Source: Muribaculum sp.
GTDB lineage: Bacteria > Bacteroidota > Bacteroidia > Bacteroidales > Muribaculaceae
NCBI GenBank assembly: GCA_023666965.1
Contig: JAMPAZ010000004.1
Coordinates: 20,346 to 84,345 of the forward strand
DNA: 64,000 nucleotides
Direction: 5' to 3'
The notes under the pieces were generated by a model. The model saw only the letters and a program-made list of their open reading frames with translations. It did not search any database and was not told the origin of the DNA. Shown here piece by piece: positions 25,826 through 34,535 of this stretch. A program made the translations under genes and the position numbers. How positions within the stretch are numbered: position 1 is the stretch's first letter; every line of letters begins with the position of its first letter.

Positions 25826-26680
25826 TTAGTCTGATATTCGTCTGAAATACTTTCCCTCAAACACCTCGGTAGCTGTTCCGGTCATGTAGATGTGGTTGTC
25901 GGTGGCGTTCCATTCGATGTCGAGATCGCCACCTCGGAGGTGGACGGTGACTCTGCGGTCGGTTTTCCCTGTTATTATTGCCGCTACTGCTGTGGCGCAT
26001 GCTCCGGTTCCGCAAGCCATTGTTTCGCCGCTCCCCCTTTCCCAAACTCGCATCTTCAGTTCACGGGGCGACATTATCTGCGCAAATTCGATGTTAGCTC
26101 TGTCGGGCCATATCGGGGAGGTTTCGAGTTCGCGTCCGAGTCTGTGAACATCGACTTTGTCGGGGTCGGACACGAATATGACTCCATGTGGATTGCCCAT
26201 CGAGACAGCTGTCATTTTTACTGCTCCGGCAGATGTGGAAATTTCCGCTTCAATCATTGAGTCGCCCGGATGGCTGACCGGAATCAGCGGTGGGGAGAGT
26301 GTCGGTTCGCCCATATCGACGCGCACCGAGTCGACTGCGCCGTCTGACAAAATTAAATGAAGTCGTTTGATTCCGGCGAGAGTTTCGAGGGTTATGTCTG
26401 TCTTGTCTGTAAGCCCTTTGTCGTAGACATATTTCCCGACACACCGACTTCCGTTGCCGCACATTTTAGCTTCTGAGCCGTCGGCATTGAAAATCCTCAT
26501 TTTAAAGTCAGCTACTTCGGAAGGGCAGATAAGAATGATTCCGTCACCTCCTACGCCGGTATGGCGCTTGCTCATTTCGGTAGAGAGGGCACTAAGATTA
26601 TCAGGAACACCGCTCATACAATTAATGTAGATGTAGTCGTTACTGATCCCATGCATCTTAGTGAATCGAATCTCTTTCAT
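25826..26680 (-). CDS. dapF: Diaminopimelate epimerase
   Basis: DapF interconverts LL- and meso-diaminopimelate with two cysteines as bases. They are in [12 protein letters not shown] and [14 protein letters not shown] choose the ATG at 26678-26680 ([18 protein letters not shown]), giving 284 residues. The frame extends to 26749, but the -7 box TATATTTG at 26712-26719 lies inside that extension, so the longer start would not be transcribed. It heads dapF-dapL and perhaps glnN. Confidence 0.94.
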   Translation of the reverse strand: MKEIRFTKMHGISNDYIYINCMSGVPDNLSALSTEMSKRHTGVGGDGIILICPSEVADFKMRIFNADGSEAKMCGNGSRCVGKYVYDKGLTDKTDITLETLAGIKRLHLILSDGAVDSVRVDMGEPTLSPPLIPVSHPGDSMIEAEISTSAGAVKMTAVSMGNPHGVIFVSDPDKVDVHRLGRELETSPIWPDRANIEFAQIMSPRELKMRVWERGSGETMACGTGACATAVAAIITGKTDRRVTVHLRGGDLDIEWNATDNHIYMTGTATEVFEGKYFRRISD

Positions 26681-26711
26681 CGAGGGACGTATCGTTATTG
26701 TATTTCGGGTG

Positions 26712-26719
26712 CAAATATA
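26712..26719 (-). promoter_or_regulatory. -7 box of dapF operon
   Basis: TATATTTG on the minus strand matches TAnnTTTG exactly and lies 31 bp before the chosen dapF ATG. The -33 zone is A/T-rich without a clear TTTG. It decides the dapF start. Confidence 0.55.
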
Positions 26720-26874
26720 AACATTTTCTGTGAAAAAATAATAAATCAATAAAATTTTTCTTCAAAATCCGTTTTATGGAGTTTTGCCATGCGATTTCAA
26801 AGTGCGGGTGAAACTGAACTAGATACTTCAGATATGTCTATATATAAGTTCTGTGTATACTTTTTGACCGGTAA

Positions 26875-26908
26875 GTTGTGCTGTTGTAGACGGAATTTTG
26901 TAACTTTG
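26875..26908 (+). promoter_or_regulatory. Promoter of the cytidylyltransferase-flippase-licD cluster
   Basis: GTTGTG (26875-26880) precedes TAACTTTG (26901-26908) by 20 nt, matching the -33/-7 pair. Transcription would begin near 26915, roughly 20 nt before the first ATG. The preceding spacer 26750-26874 shows nothing else. Confidence 0.65.
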
Positions 26909-26934
26909 TTATTGCATCTAAATCCGTCTTCATT

Positions 26935-28764
26935 ATGCAAGCAATAATTTTAGCGGCCGGACTCGGGCGCAGATTGGGCGAACTGACATCGGATAACACC
27001 AAATGTATGGTAGAGGTGAACGGAGTTACGCTCATCGACCGTATGTTAGGTCAATTGGTAAGAGCTGATATAAGTCGTGTCGTGATTATCATTGGTTATA
27101 AAGGCGATAAACTGCGCGACTATATAGGCAATCGCTATCCGATGCTGCAGATCGAATATGTCGAAAACGATGTCTATGCATCAACCAACAATATCTATTC
27201 GCTTTGGTTGGCTAAGGATAGGCTTGTGGAGGACGACACCTTGCTTTTGGAGTCTGACATAATATTTGAAGAAGGAATGCTTCAGAAGCTTCTCGACGAC
27301 CCGGATCCCGACGTTGCGCTCGTGGCTAAATATGAACCTTGGATGGACGGGACAATGGTGCGCCTGGACCAGTTGGGCTATATCAGCTCGTTTGTTCCAA
27401 AGTCGGCATTCAACTATGACGAAATAGAACTGTACTACAAGACCGTGAATATATATAAGTTCAGCAAGAACTTTATTTCGTCGTACTACTTGCCGTTTTT
27501 GGAGGCGTACATAAAGGCCATGGGCAATAATGAATACTACGAGCAAGTGCTCCGGGTAGTTACGATGATTGATTCCTGCAATATTAAGGGTCTGCCTGTC
27601 GGAAGCCTCAGATGGTATGAGATTGACGACGTGCAGGATCTACGGATAGCAGAAGTGATTTTTTCTGATGCAGAACATCGGCTGTCGATGTTGCAGAAAA
27701 GTTTCGGCGGTTATTGGAGATATGCGGGACTGAAAGACTTTTGCTATCTTGTCAACCCATACTTTCCTACGGCAAAAATGATAAGTGAGATGCAGGCAAA
27801 CTTTGAGCCGTTGCTTCGTCAATATCCATCCGGTATGGATATAAACACTCTGCTTGCATCTAAATATTTCGGCATACGGCAAAGCTATACTGCGATAGGC
27901 AATGGTGCCGCCGAACTTATAAAGGAGCTTATGACGATAACGGCCTGCAGAGTGGGGGTGACCATCCCTACGTTTGAAGAATATGTCAATCGTATGCCGA
28001 AGGATAATGTTGTGGCGTTTAGACCGGCGAATAGCTCTTTCGCATACTCTGCCAAGGATTTGATTGAATTTTTTGCCGATAAGGAGATTTCTGCATTGCT
28101 TTTAGTCAATCCGGATAATCCATCGGGTAATTTTATTCGTCTGACCAGCGATTTGTCGTTGCTCAACTGGGCTAAAGAGCTTGGAATAAGGCTTATCGTA
28201 GATGAGTCTTTTGTGGACTTTGCTACGGACGGACTACAGTGTTCGCTCCTTGACAATGAACTGCTTGAACGTTTTCCAAATTTGTGCGTGGTGAAGAGCA
28301 TATCCAAGTCATACGGGGTTCCAGGATTGAGATTGGGAGTAGTGGCTTCGTCCGACGTTGACTTAATCAGCGAACTTCGCCACGGATGCTCCATTTGGAA
28401 TATAAATTCCTTTGCCGAATACTATATGCAGATCTTTGGAAAGTACGAGACCGACTATCGGCGAGCTTGTATGACGTTTGCAAAAGTACGCGATAAATTC
28501 TACGACGAGCTGTCGTCATTAGAGTGTCTGAGAGTTATTCCGTCGCAGGCCAACTACTTTCTATGTGAAGTCATGCCTCCGTTTACTGCGCATGGTCTTG
28601 CCCTTAAGCTTCTGACGGATTTCAATATATTGATTAAGGACTGTTCTACAAAGAAGGGTTTCCAGGGAGGTGCACAATATGTTCGTATCGCTGTGCGCGA
28701 TGTCGCCGATAATGATGCAATTGTTTATGCGCTGAGAGCAATAATGAAGCAGCCGGTGTGTTGA
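26935..28764 (+). CDS. Bifunctional LicC-like nucleotidyltransferase / CobD-HisC-like PLP enzyme
   Basis: This 609-residue fusion has two domains. Residues 1-240 are a LicC-like cytidylyltransferase: AIILAAGLGRRLGELT at the start, TKCMVEVNG in place of the usual KP loop, YASTNNIYSLWLAKD, and LLLESDIIF with the metal Asp. Residues 245-609 are a fold-type I PLP enzyme close to threonine-phosphate decarboxylase CobD and HisC: NPDNPSGNF, LIVDESFVDFAT, and PLP Lys in VKSISKSYGVPGLRLG. The second domain could make an amino-alcohol phosphate that the first activates to a CDP derivative. LicD, which transfers such groups, is two genes downstream. PntC-type phosphonate activation is an alternative, but no PEP mutase is nearby. 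Confidence 0.85.
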   Translation: MQAIILAAGLGRRLGELTSDNTKCMVEVNGVTLIDRMLGQLVRADISRVVIIIGYKGDKLRDYIGNRYPMLQIEYVENDVYASTNNIYSLWLAKDRLVEDDTLLLESDIIFEEGMLQKLLDDPDPDVALVAKYEPWMDGTMVRLDQLGYISSFVPKSAFNYDEIELYYKTVNIYKFSKNFISSYYLPFLEAYIKAMGNNEYYEQVLRVVTMIDSCNIKGLPVGSLRWYEIDDVQDLRIAEVIFSDAEHRLSMLQKSFGGYWRYAGLKDFCYLVNPYFPTAKMISEMQANFEPLLRQYPSGMDINTLLASKYFGIRQSYTAIGNGAAELIKELMTITACRVGVTIPTFEEYVNRMPKDNVVAFRPANSSFAYSAKDLIEFFADKEISALLLVNPDNPSGNFIRLTSDLSLLNWAKELGIRLIVDESFVDFATDGLQCSLLDNELLERFPNLCVVKSISKSYGVPGLRLGVVASSDVDLISELRHGCSIWNINSFAEYYMQIFGKYETDYRRACMTFAKVRDKFYDELSSLECLRVIPSQANYFLCEVMPPFTAHGLALKLLTDFNILIKDCSTKKGFQGGAQYVRIAVRDVADNDAIVYALRAIMKQPVC

Positions 28765-28803
28765 TTATAATTAAAGCGGACGGATTTAAAGCAACTTAAA
28801 GTC

Positions 28804-30273
28804 ATGTCATCCGGGGAGAAAGTGGTTTTTGGCACTATCTGGTCGACCATCGATCGGTTTGGTAATATGGCCATACAGTTCGTGGTCAATATGGTGCTTG
28901 CCCATCTTGTATTGCCAGTCGACTTTGGCTACATAGGTGTACTTGCAATATTTATGGCTGTATCACAGGTGTTGATTGACGGTGGTTTTGCATCTGCGCT
29001 AATTCAGAAAAAGTCGCCTTCGCAGACTGACTATTCTACCATATTTTTCTGGAACGTAGGGTTGGCCGTAGGCTTGTATGCAATACTTTTTCTTGTGGCG
29101 CCGCTTGTGGCGTCTTTTTTCCGGTTGCCAATTCTGACCGGAGTACTTCGTCTGTTCGGCATAATGCTTATATTCAGCGCTCTGTCGCAGGTTCATGCAG
29201 TCAGGCTGCGTAAACAGATGGCTTTCCGCACGATAGCCGTAGTCAATGTCTTGTCGTACACAGTGGCGGGTGCAGTAGCCATATATCTCGCGGCAAAAGG
29301 ATTTGGAGTGTGGGCGTTGGTGGCGATGCAGCTGACCAATACCGGCGTAGCGTTTGTGCTCTATTTCATAGTCACCCGTTGGCATCCGAGTCCGGTCTTT
29401 TCGTTGGAGGCTTTTAAGTCGATGTTTAAATTCGGAGGCTATCTCTTGGCTGCCGGATTGCTTCAAGAGATATGTAAGAATATTCCCGGAATTATTATCG
29501 GGCGCAGATTTTCCCCTACGCAAATGGGCTATTATTCACAAGCCAATAAGCTCGACCAAATTAACTCATACGCGGTGCCTCAAGCTCTGGTACAGGCTAT
29601 ATTTCCTTATTATTCACAAATACAGGACGATGCGGAACGCTTGGCGGCTACGTTGCTGCGGTGTATTAGGGTTATCGCATTCTGTATATTTCCGGTATTG
29701 GGTCTGCTGATAGTTATTGCACCTGAACTGATTACGCTTCTTTGGGGTGGCAAATGGCTTCCGGCTTCGCCATATTTTCGTATACTTTGTTGCGGAGGTA
29801 TATTCACATGTCTGCAAAACGTCAACTTTTATGCTGTGGCGGCCAGAGGACAAAGTAAGGACTTGTTCAAGTGGAGCTTTTACAAGTGGGGAATGTTAGG
29901 GCTGCTACTTTTCGGAGGAATGTTTTTGGGAATGGAAGGTATTATGTGGGCTTTCGTGGTCAGCAACGCAAATATTTATGCTGTAAACGCATTTTTAGTG
30001 CATAAACATGTCGGCTTGCATATATGGCGACAGTTCCGTGGTTGGTTGCCAACCGCCATTGCCGCTACTGTGGCTGTGGGCACAGCTTTTTTTGTTGGAA
30101 TGTTGTGCCGCGCAGGGATGCTCGGCGGTGCAAGATTGTCGATGATGGTGGCTGCCTTTATCGTATGCTACGCATGTATTGTTATGCTTTTTAATTTCCG
30201 AGCCGTCAACGATGTTTCGGCCATACTGCAACAATTATTAAACCGAAAGAAAAATGCCGACAATAAAAGATAA
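28804..30273 (+). CDS. Oligosaccharide flippase (PST/Wzx family)
   Basis: This 489-residue inner-membrane protein has about 12-14 hydrophobic helices. The N-terminal motif STIDRFGNMAIQFVVNMVLA and 'LVLPVDFGYIGVLAIF' are typical of polysaccharide transporters that flip undecaprenyl-linked glycans. It is 39 bp after the nucleotidyltransferase fusion and overlaps licD by 20 bp, so the three form one unit. The glycan is unknown, and no glycosyltransferases lie in the cluster. Confidence 0.9.
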   Translation: MSSGEKVVFGTIWSTIDRFGNMAIQFVVNMVLAHLVLPVDFGYIGVLAIFMAVSQVLIDGGFASALIQKKSPSQTDYSTIFFWNVGLAVGLYAILFLVAPLVASFFRLPILTGVLRLFGIMLIFSALSQVHAVRLRKQMAFRTIAVVNVLSYTVAGAVAIYLAAKGFGVWALVAMQLTNTGVAFVLYFIVTRWHPSPVFSLEAFKSMFKFGGYLLAAGLLQEICKNIPGIIIGRRFSPTQMGYYSQANKLDQINSYAVPQALVQAIFPYYSQIQDDAERLAATLLRCIRVIAFCIFPVLGLLIVIAPELITLLWGGKWLPASPYFRILCCGGIFTCLQNVNFYAVAARGQSKDLFKWSFYKWGMLGLLLFGGMFLGMEGIMWAFVVSNANIYAVNAFLVHKHVGLHIWRQFRGWLPTAIAATVAVGTAFFVGMLCRAGMLGGARLSMMVAAFIVCYACIVMLFNFRAVNDVSAILQQLLNRKKNADNKR

Positions 30274-31054
30274 TGCTTATTCACATTTCAATCCGGAGGG
30301 ATCGCCACTGAGACAGCATCAGCTCCGTATGCTCGGGATGCTTGAACAACTCGATGCCATCTGCCGACGACATCGCATACCATATTGGCTTAGTTCAGGA
30401 ACGCTCATCGGCGCGGTCAGGCATGGCGGTTTTATCCCTTGGGACGATGATGTGGACATTGAAATGATGGAGGATGATTATCGAAAACTTTTGGACGTAC
30501 TTGCTGAAGAATTGCATGATGAAGACTTCGCCGTACAGACAACGGCAACTGATCCGGAATTTTTGTTTCCTTTCGCAAAATTCCGTGATATGCATTCCTA
30601 TCTTGAGGAATCCAACGGACTTGATTCGCTTTTTCGTTTTCGAGGATGCTACATTGACATTTTCGTCATATCTCCATCTTCGTCGAAGATGATACACCGG
30701 TTAGGTTGCAAGCTTCTCGGCACAGAGATAAAGTTGCGTGTCAGGCATCCCCGATTGAAATGTGTCAACACAATGTTGCGTACTTTGCTCCATAAAGCGG
30801 TCTTCCCCGCAATGCGTATTGCCAGCCGCATTGGCTCCGGTCGGTGTCTGCGTCACAAAATACCATCTTTTTTCTCCGCAAGCCGCGACTACTCCGACAT
30901 ATTCCCATTATCCGAGGTCAGTTTCGAGGGTCGGAAATTCCCGGCACCCGGAAATGCAGATGCTTATCTCCGCAAAATATATGGAGATTATATGCGCTTG
31001 CCGGATCCCGATAAAATCCAAGTGCACACTACTCACGTAGACCTCGATCTTTAA
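30254..31054 (+). CDS. LicD family phosphotransferase
   Basis: This 266-residue protein has the LicD core RRHRIPYWLSSGTLIGAVRH, GFIPWDDDVDIEMMEDDY (metal-binding DDDVDI) and a C-terminal FPLSEVSFEGRKFPAPGNADAYLRKIYGDY. LicD proteins transfer phosphocholine or a related group from a CDP carrier onto surface glycans. The cytidylyltransferase fusion two genes upstream would supply the activated group. It overlaps the flippase by 20 bp, and its 3' end overlaps convergent meaB by 26 bp. Confidence 0.93.
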   Translation: MPTIKDNAYSHFNPEGSPLRQHQLRMLGMLEQLDAICRRHRIPYWLSSGTLIGAVRHGGFIPWDDDVDIEMMEDDYRKLLDVLAEELHDEDFAVQTTATDPEFLFPFAKFRDMHSYLEESNGLDSLFRFRGCYIDIFVISPSSSKMIHRLGCKLLGTEIKLRVRHPRLKCVNTMLRTLLHKAVFPAMRIASRIGSGRCLRHKIPSFFSASRDYSDIFPLSEVSFEGRKFPAPGNADAYLRKIYGDYMRLPDPDKIQVHTTHVDLDL

Positions 31055-32138
31055 AGTAAAAGTCGAGCACGTCGCGGGCGGCCGTAAATGACGACTGTTG
31101 GTTGTTAAGCACGCGGATTTCTTTTTCTTCGAGCAACTTTTCCACCTCGGGATTAGAATAGAAATTGCGCCGCAAACGCTCGTCGATGGTCTCATACATC
31201 CAGTATCGTGCTTGTTGCTGGCGCTTGCGTTCAAAATATCCGTTTTCTTTAACGAATTTGAAGTAGCGGTCAATCATCTCCCATACCTCATCGATTCCGG
31301 TTCCATAATAACCTGAATAGCAAAGCACTTCCGGGAACCAACCGGACTGTGTGGGGGGAAACAAGTGCAATGCGCTTCTGAATTGAGCTTGAGCCAGGCG
31401 GGCGCGGTCAACATTGTCGCCGTCGGCTTTGTTTATGACGATACCGTCGGCCATCTCCATAATTCCGCGTTTAATACCCTGAAGCTCGTCGCCTGTTCCG
31501 GCAAGCTGAATCAGCAAAAAGAAGTCGACCATCGAATGGACTGCAGTTTCGCTCTGTCCGACGCCTACGGTTTCGACAAAGATGTTATTATATCCGGCAG
31601 CCTCGCACAATACAATTGTTTCGCGAGTCTTCCTTGCAACTCCGCCTAAGCTTCCAGCCGAAGGGCTGGGACGAATAAATGCGGCGGGATGTATGGCCAA
31701 TCGTTCCATGCGTGTCTTATCGCCAAGGATCGAGCCTTTTGTACGTTCGCTGGAGGGGTCAATGGCCAGTACGGCGAGTTTGCCTCCGTCCTTGAGCACG
31801 TGCAGACCGAATACATCTATTGATGTAGACTTTCCGGCACCCGGGACTCCTGTAATACCGATGCGCCTTGAGTTGCCGGAGTATGGAAGGCATTTTTCTA
31901 TGACCTCCTGAGCTATTGCCTGGTGTTCCGGAGAGAGGCTTTCAACTAATGTCACAGCACGCGACAATGTTGTTATATCGCCTTTAAGAATACCTTCGAT
32001 AAGCTCGCCTGATGTGGGCAACGGACGGCGTTTCCGAGGTTTAAGGTAGGGGTTGACTACAGGTTGTTGTTTAACGCCACTGTTTACGGTCAGACCGATA
32101 TATTTTTCGTCGTTCTCAATGTGTTCGTGTTGATCCAT
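31029..32138 (-). CDS. meaB: Methylmalonyl-CoA mutase-associated GTPase MeaB
   Basis: This 369-residue G3E GTPase has Walker A TGVPGAGKSTSIDVFG (about residues 100-115), the DPSSERTKGSILGDKTRM switch I, ETVGVGQSE Walker B/switch II and the NKADGDN base motif. It guards and reloads adenosylcobalamin on methylmalonyl-CoA mutase, which links succinate and propionate in Bacteroidales. The mutase genes are not in the window. It follows two DUF1573 genes on the same strand by about 20 bp. Confidence 0.94.
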   Translation of the reverse strand: MDQHEHIENDEKYIGLTVNSGVKQQPVVNPYLKPRKRRPLPTSGELIEGILKGDITTLSRAVTLVESLSPEHQAIAQEVIEKCLPYSGNSRRIGITGVPGAGKSTSIDVFGLHVLKDGGKLAVLAIDPSSERTKGSILGDKTRMERLAIHPAAFIRPSPSAGSLGGVARKTRETIVLCEAAGYNNIFVETVGVGQSETAVHSMVDFFLLIQLAGTGDELQGIKRGIMEMADGIVINKADGDNVDRARLAQAQFRSALHLFPPTQSGWFPEVLCYSGYYGTGIDEVWEMIDRYFKFVKENGYFERKRQQQARYWMYETIDERLRRNFYSNPEVEKLLEEKEIRVLNNQQSSFTAARDVLDFYFKDRGLRE

Positions 32139-32158
32139 GGAGCGAAAAAGATGATTAG

Positions 32159-33244
32159 TTATTTTATAAACTCACCCACTATTCTCACGGAAGATTGCGG
32201 ACGTTGTGGGTCGTTCGTGATAATTATAAGTTTGCTGTTTATGATGGAAACGTCCTCAGGTACTTTCGACGTGTCGACAGTGACAGTCAATCGGGCGTTG
32301 GCACCGTGTTTGACTTTCTCCTTGTTAAGCTTAAAGGATATTTCAGGGTCGGCGCACGATATTTTTCTGATAATAAGCGGATCTTTCCCGTAATTGTCAA
32401 TGCTTATTTCAGCAATATGCTTCAATCCACGCTCAATGCGTCCAAGGTCTATAGCAGACTCGGATACGGCTATTCGCGGCGCATTCTCTCTTTGTTTTTC
32501 AGTCAAATTGCTGAAGTCTTCATTAACAATGCCGATTAGGGAAATTGACTGATTGGAAGTTTCACCCGTGTCACCGTATATTACGGCATTAGCGGTAGTC
32601 AATCCCCAGTCAGGAGCTTTAGCCGAGTTGAAGAAGAATGTAAAAGTGAGCTGTTCGCCCGGTGGTACCTCTTTGGGCGCGATATTTACATCGATATATT
32701 CAGGCAGACCTTCCACTCTGGGTCTAATCGTGTCGTTGCTCTGATTGTATCCGTCAAGGAAAGCCGTCTTGGTGCGTCCCTTTGTAATCTCACCGAAAGG
32801 GAGTGCGGTATTGCGTATTTTAAGTTTCCCTACTTCTACGGGGTAGTGGGCACGAAGGGTCTTTGTGGCTCCTATTACCACACCTTTGATCGTTATGACG
32901 CTTTGGGCCGGAAGGGTGTTTGTCTCGATTTTTACTCTCTTGTCGAACTTTCCCGGTCGTCCGGCCGGATTATAAGTGACTTCAACGATTGCTGTGTCGC
33001 CCGGAGCAATCGGGTCGTGGGTGTAGCTTGGTACAGTACATCCGCAAGTGGCTCTCGCCGCCATTATGACGAGCGGCTCCGTTCCGGTATTAACGAGCTG
33101 AAATGTGCTTGTGACAGGACCCATGTCTTCGTCGAATGCGCCAAAGTCATGTACTTTTTGCAACCACTCGGCCTTTGGTTGGGCCGAGACTGCAATCGCG
33201 CAGCATAATGCGCAATATGTCAGAATATATCGGAAGATGTGCAT
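32159..33244 (-). CDS. DUF1573 domain protein, exported
   Basis: This 361-residue protein has a signal peptide (MHIFRYILTYCALCCAIAVSA). Ig-like DUF1573 units follow, with HDFGAFDEDMGPVTSTFQLVNTG, a RATCGCTVPSY cysteine pair and VTYNPAGRPGKFDKRV. A second block (AIDLGRIERGLKHIAEI with ISCADPEI) makes the C-terminal half. DUF1573 proteins are common periplasmic or surface Bacteroidota proteins of unknown role, with an ASPM-SPD-2-Hydin-like fold. It lies between a short DUF1573 gene and meaB. Confidence 0.88.
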   Translation of the reverse strand: MHIFRYILTYCALCCAIAVSAQPKAEWLQKVHDFGAFDEDMGPVTSTFQLVNTGTEPLVIMAARATCGCTVPSYTHDPIAPGDTAIVEVTYNPAGRPGKFDKRVKIETNTLPAQSVITIKGVVIGATKTLRAHYPVEVGKLKIRNTALPFGEITKGRTKTAFLDGYNQSNDTIRPRVEGLPEYIDVNIAPKEVPPGEQLTFTFFFNSAKAPDWGLTTANAVIYGDTGETSNQSISLIGIVNEDFSNLTEKQRENAPRIAVSESAIDLGRIERGLKHIAEISIDNYGKDPLIIRKISCADPEISFKLNKEKVKHGANARLTVTVDTSKVPEDVSIINSKLIIITNDPQRPQSSVRIVGEFIK

Positions 33245-33271
33245 AAACGATGTTGAGTTTAGGTGGCGTTG

Positions 33272-33661
33272 TTATTTACTTTTTGGAATCACCACGCCTG
33301 AGATTTTGAGTTTAAAGCTATTAGGTTTGGCGTTGGTTTTTACGGTGATAGTCTTTTGAAACTCTCCGGGACGTCCTGACGGATTGTATGTTACATTGAT
33401 TGATGCTTTTTCTCCGGACTTTATCGGTTCCTTCGGGATAATTGGAGTAGTGCAACCACATTGAGCATTTGCGGAAATTACTATCAACGGAGCTTCTCCT
33501 ACATTTTCTATGATAAATTCATGGCTGACAGGGCCGTCTGCTTCTTGTATGTTGCCAAAGTCGAAGCTCTTTTCAGGAATCTTGATTTTAGAAGTTCCAC
33601 CGGCAAGCACTGTGGATATGGACAAGAGCATTACAGCAATTAACGTCAATATTCTATTCAT
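33272..33661 (-). CDS. Short DUF1573 domain protein, exported
   Basis: This 129-residue single-domain relative of the next gene has a signal peptide (MNRILTLIAVMLLSISTVLAG) and one complete DUF1573 unit: KSFDFGNIQEADGPVSHEFIIENVG, NAQCGCTTPI and VTYNPSGRPGEFQKTI. The cysteine pair CGC is shared with the downstream protein, so the two probably arose by duplication. Function unknown. The gene starts 40 bp from repeated AAGTTAACAAGT sequences. Confidence 0.88.
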   Translation of the reverse strand: MNRILTLIAVMLLSISTVLAGGTSKIKIPEKSFDFGNIQEADGPVSHEFIIENVGEAPLIVISANAQCGCTTPIIPKEPIKSGEKASINVTYNPSGRPGEFQKTITVKTNAKPNSFKLKISGVVIPKSK

Positions 33662-33675
33662 AACTGAGAATTTTT

Positions 33676-33754
33676 AAGTTAACAAGTATAACATGTAAAG
33701 TTAACAAGTCTGCAATTTATAAAGAGCGCATATTGGGTTAATTAACGTTAACAA
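33676..33754. repeat. GTTAACAA repeats upstream of the DUF1573 operon
   Basis: AAGTTAACAAGT occurs exactly at 33676-33687 and 33698-33709, a spacing of 22 bp or two helical turns. A third GTTAACAA is at 33747-33754. They lie in the 97-bp spacer just upstream of the short DUF1573 gene. They may be regulator binding sites. Confidence 0.45.
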
Positions 33755-33758
33755 CATG

Positions 33759-34535
33759 TTATGGGCGAACACTAAGGCTTTTTCCCATGACTCCGATTCC
33801 GAACAGAGCATAGTCGTACAGCACTGGATCGTCGGGACGCATCTCCCTAAGCCGTTCTGTCAGCTGGAGTACGGCATTTTTGTCATTTCCCTTTCGGCTG
33901 AGTAATCCGAGCTCTCTCGCAGTATTTCCGACGTGGACATCGAGCGGAATATACAGTTGAGCAGGGGTAAGCACGCCTTTCCAGACACCGATATCGACGA
34001 TACCGTCGTCACGTACGAGCCAACGAAGAGCCATATTTAGTCGTTTAAGTGCTGTAGTTTGAAGGTTTCCCGGTAAGCATCGCGAATTGGAAGCACCATC
34101 GTTTGCCTTATAGAGTTCTTGATTGATGTATTCAGCAAGTTTCCATGCCGGAAGTTCTGCTGATTCTATCGACTTCGATTTTGCAAACTCCGCAATTGAA
34201 CCGTAGACCGAATATATTCGGTTCAAACCTCGCAAAAAATGGCGCATGTCTTTGGCGAAAAATGTCCGATGGATATTCATGTCGGGCAATTCTTCGTAGC
34301 CCTTATCCATGACATAGTTGTGGGGTTGATAGTCCATCAGGCGTAATATCTTCTCGCAGTTTGAACAAATCATTTTTCTGTTTCCCCAGGCTATGGCTGA
34401 GGACAGCAGGGATACAATCTCTATGTCCTGAAGCTTCTCGAACCTGCGCGGGAATTGCACGGGATCTTTATCGATAAAGTCAGGACTGTTGATTATTCGT
34501 GCCTCGTGGTCGAGGAGCTCTTTTACGTCAATCAT
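33759..34535 (-). CDS. TIGR02757 family protein (DUF2400)
   Basis: This 258-residue protein has the family blocks SLLSSAIAWGNRKMI near 40, 'LNMALRWLVRDDGIVDIGVW' near 165, and 'LYIPLDVHVGNTARELGLL' near 192. The fold is expected to resemble the HhH-GPD DNA glycosylases, including the 'PLDVH' aspartate. No activity is established to my knowledge. It overlaps the mechanosensitive channel gene by 4 bp. Confidence 0.88.
   Translation of the reverse strand: MIDVKELLDHEARIINSPDFIDKDPVQFPRRFEKLQDIEIVSLLSSAIAWGNRKMICSNCEKILRLMDYQPHNYVMDKGYEELPDMNIHRTFFAKDMRHFLRGLNRIYSVYGSIAEFAKSKSIESAELPAWKLAEYINQELYKANDGASNSRCLPGNLQTTALKRLNMALRWLVRDDGIVDIGVWKGVLTPAQLYIPLDVHVGNTARELGLLSRKGNDKNAVLQLTERLREMRPDDPVLYDYALFGIGVMGKSLSVRP

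Noticed and set aside
26935-28764. Assigning the fusion protein to phosphonate activation (PntC)
   Set aside because: The PLP domain looks like the CobD/HisC class, not the class V AEP transaminase, and no PEP mutase or phosphonopyruvate decarboxylase is nearby. Kept only as an alternative.
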